A stretch of DNA of 64,000 bases from positions 1 through 64,000 of the forward strand of contig NZ_JADEYC010000025.1 of NCBI RefSeq assembly GCF_015209505.1, written 5' to 3'. Position 1 is the first letter of the stretch. Each line of letters opens with the position of its first letter. A model generated the notes under the pieces. It made no database searches and was not told the DNA's origin. It saw only the letters and a list, made by a program, of their open reading frames with translations. The position numbers were made by a program, and so were the translations under genes. The DNA comes from Saccharopolyspora montiporae (GTDB lineage Bacteria; Actinomycetota; Actinomycetes; Mycobacteriales; Pseudonocardiaceae). Positions 57,304 to 64,000 of the stretch are shown one piece after another.

Positions 57304-57933
57304 GTGACTGCACGGCATGCCGACGGCGTCGGCGGAGGACCCGCCAAAACCCACCGGAAGCTCTCCCGGGCACAGCGGGAGCAGCAGATACTCGCCGTCG
57401 CCGAGCAAGTCTTCGCCGCCGACGGGTACCAGGCATCGTCGATGGACGAGATCGCCCGGCGCGTGGGCCTGTCCAAACCGATGCTCTACGAATACTTCGG
57501 CTCCAAGGAAGGCCTGCTGCTGGCCTGCCTGGAACGCGCCAAGCGCGAACTGCTCGACGCGACCACCGCCGCTGCGGCCGATGCCGCCGGCCCCGAACAA
57601 CTCGTGCACGACTGCCTGCTCGCGTTCTTCACGTTCGGCGACGAGCACTCGCTGGCGTGGGAACTGCTGCGCAACGAATCCGCACTGCCCGCCGCCTCGG
57701 TCAACTCCGGCCTCGAAGCCATCCGCAAGCAGCAGATCCAGTTCACCGCTGACCTGCTCGGAGCCGCACGCCCGGACCTCGGCGCCGATCGACTCGAAGC
57801 CTTCGCCGAAGCCATCATCGGCGCGTGCGAACGACTGGCCCTCTGGCGCGAGCAACAGCCGGACATCACCCCGGAGAAGGCCACCGAACACCTCATGGCC
57901 CTGATCACGCCAAGCCTCACCCAAGACCTGTGA
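57304..57933 (+). CDS. TetR-family transcriptional regulator
   Basis: 209-residue repressor. The N-terminal helix-turn-helix is clear (ILAVAEQVFAADGYQASSMD then IARRVGLSKPMLYEYFGSK), with a helical ligand domain behind it. GTG 57304 starts 81 bp from the divergent monooxygenase, which it probably represses together with itself. The N-terminal 25 residues are a flexible His/Lys/Arg-containing tail. Ligand is probably a substrate of the monooxygenase. A palindrome lies after its stop. Confidence 0.9.
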   Translation: MTARHADGVGGGPAKTHRKLSRAQREQQILAVAEQVFAADGYQASSMDEIARRVGLSKPMLYEYFGSKEGLLLACLERAKRELLDATTAAAADAAGPEQLVHDCLLAFFTFGDEHSLAWELLRNESALPAASVNSGLEAIRKQQIQFTADLLGAARPDLGADRLEAFAEAIIGACERLALWREQQPDITPEKATEHLMALITPSLTQDL

Positions 57934-57941
57934 GCCGGTGC

Positions 57942-57989
57942 GAGCATGGGAACTTTCCTGTCACGAGTGACAGGAAAGTTCCCATGCTC
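57942..57989. repeat. Dispersed palindrome, copy 17
   Basis: 48-bp copy with GAGCAT/ATGCTC ends and CACGAGTG centre. It begins 9 bp after the tetR stop codon and separates it from the secreted-protein gene. Confidence 0.95.
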
Positions 57990-58189
57990 CAGCTTTGACT
58001 CGGGGTTGGGCTCACGCTTTCGGGTTGTTGGGGGTTGTGTGCATCAAGATCGACTCCGCGTGCACCGATAACCCGCGCGTCGGTCGTTCTTGCCCCGCGC
58101 CGGGTGAACTCGGTCCCGCAGCTGCGCACAGCCCGTCTGTTCCGGACCGGACGGCCGGACCAACACGCCAGACCCAAGGAGAACTGACT

Positions 58190-58984
58190 TTGCATCCCTG
58201 GACCACGCGCACCGTCAAAGCAGCCGTTGTGGCCGCGGGATTCGCCGCAGTCGGGACCGGGACCGCCGCAGCGGCCGATGAGCCCGAGCTGACCAAGCCG
58301 GACCTTTCCTCCGTGCCGGACGAGATCGGGTTCAAGGCTCCGATCAACGCCTGCTCGATGCAGGAGCAGCCCGGATTCGGATCGACGAAGGCTCCCTGCG
58401 CGGACGCCGAGCTGTACGCGAAATCCCCGAACCTGGTGAAGAAGGTGGGTACGGACATCACCCGCGCCGGCCACGGCGTCGCCGACGAACTGCGCGCCGA
58501 GGGGCCGCTGCTGACGCCGGAGAAGCCGAGCCGGATCACCGGCCACCTGGTCAACGGTGCCGCCGAGATCGAACAGGCCACCAAGGCCCGGCCGACCGTC
58601 GGCGGTTCGGCCACCCCGGATCACCTCGGCCTGCTCACCGAGCACACCGAGAACGCCGAACTGCTCGACGCGGAGATCGGGCCGCGGGGACCGCAGCACT
58701 CGGGTACCTCCGCGCTGGACACCGCGGTGGAACTGACCGCGGCGCAGGGCTATTCGACTGAGCCGGTTGCCGAGCCGGTCGGTGCGGTGATGCCACTGCT
58801 GGAGAACAACCCGCTGCAGACCTCTCGTGAACCGGTCACCGTCGAGCCGCTCGAAGAAACCGTTCCCGCTGCGCAGAACGCACCCGTGGTGTCCGAGTTG
58901 GATGACGCGGCGAATTCCCTGGTCGACGGTGCGGGCCGCGAGCTCGGCAACGCGCTGCCGGACCAGCCCGCTCCGCTCGGCTGA
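58190..58984 (+). CDS. Secreted protein of unknown function
   Basis: 264-residue protein with a Sec signal ending about residue 31 (GTAAAADEPEL cleavage zone). The mature part has two Cys (PINACSMQ and KAPCADAE) that could form one disulfide loop, then a polar, low-complexity helical region rich in Glu, Ala, Pro and Thr. There are no membrane helices or known motifs. TTG 58190 lies 8 bp after AAGGAG, and this frame is closed by a good terminator. I do not recognise it; it may be a developmental or surface protein. Confidence 0.75.
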   Translation: MHPWTTRTVKAAVVAAGFAAVGTGTAAAADEPELTKPDLSSVPDEIGFKAPINACSMQEQPGFGSTKAPCADAELYAKSPNLVKKVGTDITRAGHGVADELRAEGPLLTPEKPSRITGHLVNGAAEIEQATKARPTVGGSATPDHLGLLTEHTENAELLDAEIGPRGPQHSGTSALDTAVELTAAQGYSTEPVAEPVGAVMPLLENNPLQTSREPVTVEPLEETVPAAQNAPVVSELDDAANSLVDGAGRELGNALPDQPAPLG

Positions 58985-59000
58985 CCAGCACGACTTCGGC

Positions 59001-59035
59001 GAGGTGGCCCCGGCTTCGATAGCCGGGGCCACCTC
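59001..59035 (+). terminator. Stem-loop after the secreted-protein gene
   Basis: Perfect 14-bp stem (59001-59014 with 59022-59035) and 7-nt loop TTCGATA, starting 16 nt after the stop codon. No U-tract follows. Likely terminator. Confidence 0.75.
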
Positions 59036-59206
59036 TCTGCGCCGGGACGGCATTGCTGCGCACAGCGTCGCGCACGGAGCGTGCTCTCCGCGGCCCGCTG
59101 CGTGATGCTCGATACAGCCCGCTCCCACAGGGCTGTTGCCGGAGTCCCGATGGGTAGCCTGATGTGCATTCGAGCGCATCGAAAACCGAGGTGAGCGAGG
59201 CAATCC

Positions 59207-60100
59207 GTGGAAGCGCCGCAGAACTACGACGCGTTGGTGGGCGTGCTGCACGACCGGTTGAACACGCTGACCCGGTCGCAGCGGTTGCTGGCTGAGCGGA
59301 TCATGTCCGATCCCGAAGGGGTCGCGTTCATGACGGTCAGCGAGCTCGCCGACGCGGTGGACGTCAATGAATCCACCGTCGTCCGGTTCGCCTCCAGCCT
59401 CGGTTTGGACGGCTACCCCGGCCTGACGCGGTTGTGCCGGCAACGCCTGCAGGAGCAAGCCCAACTGCTGCGCCGGCTGTCGAACCTCGAATCGGTGGTG
59501 GACCACGACCGCGATCCGCTGGAGCTGGCAACCAGCTACGACCAGGCGAATCTCGCCCGCAGCGCGTCCAGAGTGGACCGGCCGAGCTGGGACGGCGCGG
59601 TCCAGGCACTCGGCAATGCCCGCGGTGTACACGTGATGGGACTGCGGAAGTGCTTCGCTCCCGCCTTCCTGCTGGGCTACCTGCTGCGTCTCGTCCGGGA
59701 CGAGGTGGCGGTGCTGGGGCAGACGCCGGGGATGTTGACCGACGAACTGCGTCGGGTTGCGCCCGGTGACTGCTTCGCGGCCTTGTCGATCCACCGGTAC
59801 AGCACCGACACGGTGCGCGCGTTCAGTATCGCCAAGCGCCGCGGTGCGACCACCGTCGCACTGACCGACAACCCGGCCTCGCCCCTCGCCGGCGATGCGG
59901 ACCACGTCTTCTACCTGGACACCACCGGTGTTTCGGTGTTGCGGTCGTTGACCGCGTTCACCTCGGTAGTGCAGGCATTGGCCACGGAGGTCGCCGCCGC
60001 GCGAGGGGCTCAGGCACGGTCCGCCTTGCTCGTCGAGGAAGAACTCCTCGACGAGTTCGGCGTCTACACCGGTTCCGACATCAGGCGGCAGTCGCCCTGA
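59207..60100 (+). CDS. RpiR-family transcriptional regulator (HTH plus SIS)
   Basis: 297-residue regulator: N-terminal HTH_6 with MTVSELADAVDVNESTVVRF (about residues 42-61) and C-terminal SIS domain beginning ARGVHVMGLRKCFAPAF. RpiR proteins sense phosphosugars or related metabolites. GTG 59207 follows GCGAGG. The regulator is convergent with fadB; the two coding regions overlap tail to tail by 20 bp (60081-60100). Its target is unknown; sugar control of the nearby beta-oxidation genes is possible but not shown. Confidence 0.9.
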   Translation: MEAPQNYDALVGVLHDRLNTLTRSQRLLAERIMSDPEGVAFMTVSELADAVDVNESTVVRFASSLGLDGYPGLTRLCRQRLQEQAQLLRRLSNLESVVDHDRDPLELATSYDQANLARSASRVDRPSWDGAVQALGNARGVHVMGLRKCFAPAFLLGYLLRLVRDEVAVLGQTPGMLTDELRRVAPGDCFAALSIHRYSTDTVRAFSIAKRRGATTVALTDNPASPLAGDADHVFYLDTTGVSVLRSLTAFTSVVQALATEVAAARGAQARSALLVEEELLDEFGVYTGSDIRRQSP

Positions 60101-62291
60101 CGATCCCGGCGTCGGGCTCGCCTTCGTCGAAGCTCTCCCCGGCCTTGGCCCTGCTGACCAGCGAGGCCGGTGGCTCGAACCGTTCGCCGTACCGGGCGGC
60201 GAGTTCCTGGGCGCGAGCGACGAAGCCGGCGAGGCCACCCGGGTAGCCGTTCATGTACTGCACCACCCCACCGGTCCAGGGCGGGAAACCGATCCCGAAG
60301 ATCGAGCCGATGTTGGCGTCCGGAACCGACCGCAGCACCCCTTCGTCCAGGCACTTGACCGTTTCTAGCGCCTCGACGAACAGCATCCGCTCCGTGAGGT
60401 CTGCCAACTCGACTTCCGGAGCGGTATCGGCCGCGAAGTGTTCGGACAGGCCCGGCCACAGCCCGACCCGCTTGCCATCCTCGTAGTCGTAGAAGCCGGC
60501 ACCGCTGGAACGCCCCTTGCGCCCGAACTCGTCGACCATGCGGTCCAGCACGCCTTCGGCAGGGTGCGGAACCCAGGTGCCGCCGGCGTCCTCCACCGCC
60601 CGCTTGGTCTCGTCGCGGATCTTGCGCGGCAGCGTGAGTGTGAGCTCGTCGAACAGCTGCAGCACGGGGGCCGGGAAACCGGCCTGCGCGGAAGCCTGCT
60701 CGATGGAGGCCGGGGCGATCCCCTCGGCCAACATGGCGACGCCTTCGTTGACGAAGGTACCGATCACCCGGCTGGTGAAGAAGCCCCGACTGTCGTTGAC
60801 GACGATCGGCGTCTTGTTGATCTGCTGCACCACGTCGAACGCCTTGGCCAGCGCGTTGTCGCTCGTGCGTTCACCACGGATGATCTCGACCAGCGGCATC
60901 TTGTCCACCGGTGAGAAGAAGTGCAGCCCGATGAAGTCCTCGGGCCGCTGCACTCCCTCCGCGAGCGTGGTGATGGGCAGCGTGGAGGTGTTGGAGGCGA
61001 TCAGCACGTCGTCGCCGAGAACCTGCTGCACCTCGGCGTAGACCTGGTGCTTGACCGTCGGGTCCTCGAAAACCGCCTCGATGACCAGGTCGCAACCCGC
61101 GAGGTCGGCGGCATCGGCGGTCGGGGTGATGCGGTCGAGCAGTTCGCCGCGCTGCTGCTCGGTGGACCGACCCTTGCTGACGGCCTTGTCCATCAGCTCG
61201 ACCGAGTACTGCTTGCCCTTGTCCGCCGCGTCCCGGGTGACGTCCTTGATCACGACCTGCATCCCGGCCTTGGCGCAGACGTGCGCGATGCCTGCGCCCA
61301 TCATGCCGCCGCCCAGGACGGCGACCTTGCCGGCCTTCCACTCGGGTTCGCCGTTCGGACGGCTCCCCCCGGAGTTGATGTGCTGCAGGTCGAAGAAGAA
61401 CGCCTTGCTCATGTTCTTCGAAGTCTGCCCGCAGACGAGTTCGACGAAGTAGCGCCCCTCGATCGTCAGCGCGGTGTCGAAGTCCACCTGCGCGCCCTCC
61501 ACTGCGGCGCACATGATGCTGCGCGGCGCCGGCAGCGGAGCTCCCTTGAGCTGCTTGCGGAGGTTCGCCGGGAAGGCGGGCAGGTTCGCCGCGAATTTCG
61601 GGCTGGCGGGCGTACCACCGGGGATCTTGTGCCCACCGCGGTCCCACGGCTGCACGGCTTCCGGATTGGCCTTGATCCAGTCCTTGGCGGCGCCGAGCAG
61701 CTGTTCTGGGGTGTCGACGAGTTCGTCGACGATCCCGTTCTCCACGGCCTTCTCCGGGCGCAGCCGCTGCCCCTGCAGCAGCAGGTTCAGCAGCGCGTCG
61801 GCGATGCCGAGCATCCGGACGCTGCGCACCACGCCACCGCCGCCGGGCAGCAGTCCCAGGGACACCTCGGGAAAGCCGAATCGGGCTCCGGACTTGTTCA
61901 GCGCGATCCGGTGGTGGCAGGCCAGTGCGATCTCCAGGCCGCCACCGAGCGCTGCTCCGTTGAGCGCGGCCACGACCGGGACGCCCAGCGTTTCGAGCTT
62001 GCGCAGTTGCGCCTTGACCGAGGCGGTCGACGCGGCGACCTGCGCGGCGTCGTCCGGACCTGCCTGCACGAGTTCGCGGAGGTCGCCTCCGGCGAAGAAG
62101 GTGTTCTTGGCGGAGGTGAGGACCACGCCGGTGATGGTGTCGCGTTCGGCCTCCAGGCGGGCCAGCGTCTCGTCCATGGAGCGCTGGTAGCGCCCGTTCA
62201 TGGTGTTGGCCTGCTGTTCGGGATCGTCCAGGGTGAGCACGACGATGCCGTCTGCGTCGGACTCCCAGCGGATGGTGTTCTGCTCGCTCAT
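60081..62291 (-). CDS. fadB: Fatty-acid oxidation complex alpha subunit (hydratase / 3-hydroxyacyl-CoA dehydrogenase)
   Basis: 736-residue bifunctional enzyme for the second and third steps of beta-oxidation. The crotonase domain (about 1-190) has AALNGAALGGGLEIALACHH; the NAD-binding domain starts VAVLGGGMMGAGIAHVCAKA (about 325), and the C-terminal 3HCDH domains include GFFTSRVIGTFVNEG and GIGFPPWTGG. Length and domain order match FadB. ATG 62291 lies 12 bp after the fadA stop, so the pair is co-transcribed with fadA first. Confidence 0.95.
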   Translation of the reverse strand: MSEQNTIRWESDADGIVVLTLDDPEQQANTMNGRYQRSMDETLARLEAERDTITGVVLTSAKNTFFAGGDLRELVQAGPDDAAQVAASTASVKAQLRKLETLGVPVVAALNGAALGGGLEIALACHHRIALNKSGARFGFPEVSLGLLPGGGGVVRSVRMLGIADALLNLLLQGQRLRPEKAVENGIVDELVDTPEQLLGAAKDWIKANPEAVQPWDRGGHKIPGGTPASPKFAANLPAFPANLRKQLKGAPLPAPRSIMCAAVEGAQVDFDTALTIEGRYFVELVCGQTSKNMSKAFFFDLQHINSGGSRPNGEPEWKAGKVAVLGGGMMGAGIAHVCAKAGMQVVIKDVTRDAADKGKQYSVELMDKAVSKGRSTEQQRGELLDRITPTADAADLAGCDLVIEAVFEDPTVKHQVYAEVQQVLGDDVLIASNTSTLPITTLAEGVQRPEDFIGLHFFSPVDKMPLVEIIRGERTSDNALAKAFDVVQQINKTPIVVNDSRGFFTSRVIGTFVNEGVAMLAEGIAPASIEQASAQAGFPAPVLQLFDELTLTLPRKIRDETKRAVEDAGGTWVPHPAEGVLDRMVDEFGRKGRSSGAGFYDYEDGKRVGLWPGLSEHFAADTAPEVELADLTERMLFVEALETVKCLDEGVLRSVPDANIGSIFGIGFPPWTGGVVQYMNGYPGGLAGFVARAQELAARYGERFEPPASLVSRAKAGESFDEGEPDAGIVRATAA

Positions 62292-62303
62292 GTTCGTTGT
62301 CCT

Positions 62304-63518
62304 TCAGCCGATCCGTTCGACGACAGTCGCGATGCCCATGCCACCGCCGATGCACAGGGTGGCGAGTCCGAAGCGCTGGTTGCGGCGGTCCAGCTCGTCG
62401 ATGAGGGTGCCGAGGATCATCGCCCCGGTGGCGCCGAGCGGGTGCCCCATCGCGATGGCACCGCCGTTGACGTTGACCTTGTCGGCGCTGACGCCGAAGT
62501 CCTTCATGAACTTCATCGGGACGGCGGCGAACGCCTCGTTGATCTCGACGAGGTCGATCTCGTCGATGCTCATTCCGGCCTTGTCCAGCACCTTGCGCAC
62601 GGCGGGGCCGGGACCGTTAAGCATGATCGTGGGGTCAGCTCCGCTGAGCGCGGTGGCCACGACGCGCGCCCTGGGACGCAATCCGGTGCGTTCGCCGAGG
62701 CTCTCGCTGCCGATCAGCGCCAGGGCGGCACCGTCCACGACGCCGGACGAGTTGCCCGCGGTGTGCACGTGGTCGATGCCCTCGACCCAGTGGTACTGCT
62801 GCAGCGCCACCGCGTCGAAACCGCCCATTTCGCCGATGTCGGCGAAGGACGGCTTGAGCCCGCCGAGGGCGTCGGCGGTGGTACCGGGCCGGATGTGCTC
62901 GTCGCGGTCGAGCACGGGCAGGCCGTTGCGGTCGGTGACCGGCACGATCGAGCGCCCGAAGCGCTCATCGGCCCATGCCTTGGCGGCGCGGGTCTGCGAT
63001 TCGGCGGCGTAGGCATCGACCGCGGCGCGGTCGAAGCCCTCGATGGTGGCGATGAGGTCGGCGCCGATCCCCTGTGGGACGAACGAGGTTTCCAGGTTGG
63101 TCTCCGGATCCATCGCCCAGGCTCCGCCATCGCTGGCCATGGCCACGCGGGACATGGATTCGACGCCGCCGGCCAGCACGGCGTCCTCCCACCCGGACCG
63201 GACTTTCTGCGCGGCCAGGTTCACGGCTTCCAACCCCGATGCGCAGAAGCGGTTGACCTGCGCTCCGCTGACCGTTTCGGGCAGACCGGCGGCGAGTGCG
63301 GCGGTCTTGGCGATATCACCGCCCTGGTCACCGACCGGGGTCACGACACCCAGGACCAGGTCGTCGATCAGCTCGGGGTCCAGGTCGGGGTGCCGGCGCC
63401 GCAGCTCCTCGACGAGACCCACGACCAGGCTGATCGGTTTGATCCCGTGCAGCGCCCCGGATTGCTTACCGCGACCGCGGGGAGTGCGGATCGCGTCGTA
63501 GACGAACGCCTCGGACAT
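62304..63518 (-). CDS. fadA: Acetyl-CoA acyltransferase (thiolase)
   Basis: 404-residue thiolase, the last step of beta-oxidation. The nucleophilic Cys is in [11 protein letters not shown] (about residue 90), the His in [15 protein letters not shown] (about 356) and the second Cys in LCIGGGMG near the C-terminus. ATG 63518 gives the usual [17 protein letters not shown] start, with GAGGAGG about 11 bp upstream; the frame to 63587 is not needed. It is upstream of fadB. The 383-bp region before it would carry the operon promoter. Confidence 0.95.
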   Translation of the reverse strand: MSEAFVYDAIRTPRGRGKQSGALHGIKPISLVVGLVEELRRRHPDLDPELIDDLVLGVVTPVGDQGGDIAKTAALAAGLPETVSGAQVNRFCASGLEAVNLAAQKVRSGWEDAVLAGGVESMSRVAMASDGGAWAMDPETNLETSFVPQGIGADLIATIEGFDRAAVDAYAAESQTRAAKAWADERFGRSIVPVTDRNGLPVLDRDEHIRPGTTADALGGLKPSFADIGEMGGFDAVALQQYHWVEGIDHVHTAGNSSGVVDGAALALIGSESLGERTGLRPRARVVATALSGADPTIMLNGPGPAVRKVLDKAGMSIDEIDLVEINEAFAAVPMKFMKDFGVSADKVNVNGGAIAMGHPLGATGAMILGTLIDELDRRNQRFGLATLCIGGGMGIATVVERIG

Positions 63519-63901
63519 GTTGTGGCGTGCCTCCTCGTTGCGGCAGGTGCTCCACTCAAAGTGTGACACCGGCACTGTCATAGTCAATGCCCACCGCGCC
63601 GACCGGACGGGATCGCGTGGACGTGGACGTCAACGACTGCGCGCCCGGCGCGCAACGCGCGGACACACCGAACCGTGCCCCCGGGGCACGCAGTCATGGG
63701 GACGCCCGAGCAGACGTTGGCGGAACAACGCAGCCCGCCAACGGCCCCGACATTCATGATCCACGACCGAACAACCGTTCGCATCATTCGATCAGGGAAT
63801 ATTCGCACCGCGCAGGTGTCCGTGCCGCAGCGGATCACGCACGAGGACCGCGCCACGCACCGGGCCGACCCCGCCCGCCGGGGCGGAACACCCGGCACGC
63901 G
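63519..63901. other. Region upstream of fadA, no gene
   Basis: No supportable coding sequence. It should contain the fadA-fadB promoter. No FadR-type operator that I can recognise by eye. Open frames across it on both strands lack coding character. Confidence 0.5.
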
Positions 63902-64000
63902 TCAGGAGCCCAGCAGCGACCCCGCCCCCAGCCCGCGGATCGAGGCGTCCAGCACCTGAACGGTATGCGCCATCGCCAGCTGCTCACCGCTGCGCTCGAA
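63902..64000 (-). CDS. 3' end of an unidentified gene (partial)
   Basis: The last 32 codons of a minus-strand gene entering from beyond the window, with the stop at 63902-63904. The C-terminus reads LAMAHTVQVLDASIRGLGAG followed by SLLGS. Third positions are GC-rich, supporting coding. The product cannot be named from this much. Confidence 0.6.
   Translation of the reverse strand, partial: FERSGEQLAMAHTVQVLDASIRGLGAGSLLGS

Noticed and set aside
57917..60238. 773-residue minus-strand open frame
   Set aside because: It is antisense to the secreted-protein and rpiR genes and runs through a palindrome; no family similarity seen.

Overview
This is a high-GC actinobacterial chromosome segment. 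The gene order argS-lysA-hom-thrC-thrB-rho-rpmE-prfA-prmC-tsaC-wecA-atpI-atpBEFHAGDC-DUF2550 / adenosyltransferase / murA matches, from memory, the Mycobacterium tuberculosis Rv1292-Rv1315 order. Separate b and delta ATP synthase subunits, a conservon operon and the protein styles suggest Pseudonocardiaceae, possibly Saccharopolyspora. The genus is inference.

Layout. 1-3121: NUDIX hydrolase, murA, PduO-type adenosyltransferase and a GNAT acetyltransferase. 3163-3557: an array of two alternating long palindromes. 3562-13857, minus strand: DUF2550, the whole F1Fo ATP synthase operon, WecA-like transferase and TsaC. 14138-20128: alpha/beta hydrolase, prmC, prfA, rpmE, a small membrane protein and rho. 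21052-27551, minus strand: threonine and lysine biosynthesis plus argS. 27771-33946: DUF3105/DUF305 pair, CDF metal exporter, tRNA-Arg(CCG), an AA10 LPMO and a DUF485/ActP-type symporter pair. 34757-39623: a four-gene conservon (sensor kinase, roadblock, DUF742, small GTPase). 39803-57933 is accessory: AbiEi-like protein, amidohydrolase, DUF3311/SSS permease, patatin, a frameshifted arfB, serine hydrolase, APC permease, class A PBP, a small protein with an amyloid-motif-like C-terminus, MFS, secreted M14 peptidase, DUF6319, BVMO-like monooxygenase and TetR. 58190-64000: a secreted protein, an RpiR regulator, the fadA/fadB beta-oxidation pair and a partial gene.

The most striking signal belongs to no gene. 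It is a dispersed palindromic repeat with arms of about 20 nt, GCATGGGAACTTTCCTGTCA and its complement, around a short variable centre. There are 16 two-armed copies and one half copy in 64 kb. Copies fill every convergent intergenic gap over 60 bp and many co-directional gaps. Three copies alternate with a second, 86-bp palindrome at exact 138-bp period, in the manner of a BIME. One copy lies inside the conservon kinase reading frame. Paired changes keep the arms complementary. I read the family as a REP-like element that may act as a bidirectional terminator or mRNA 3' end. Its function and mobility are untested. Ordinary stem-loop terminators, one with a U-tract, also occur.
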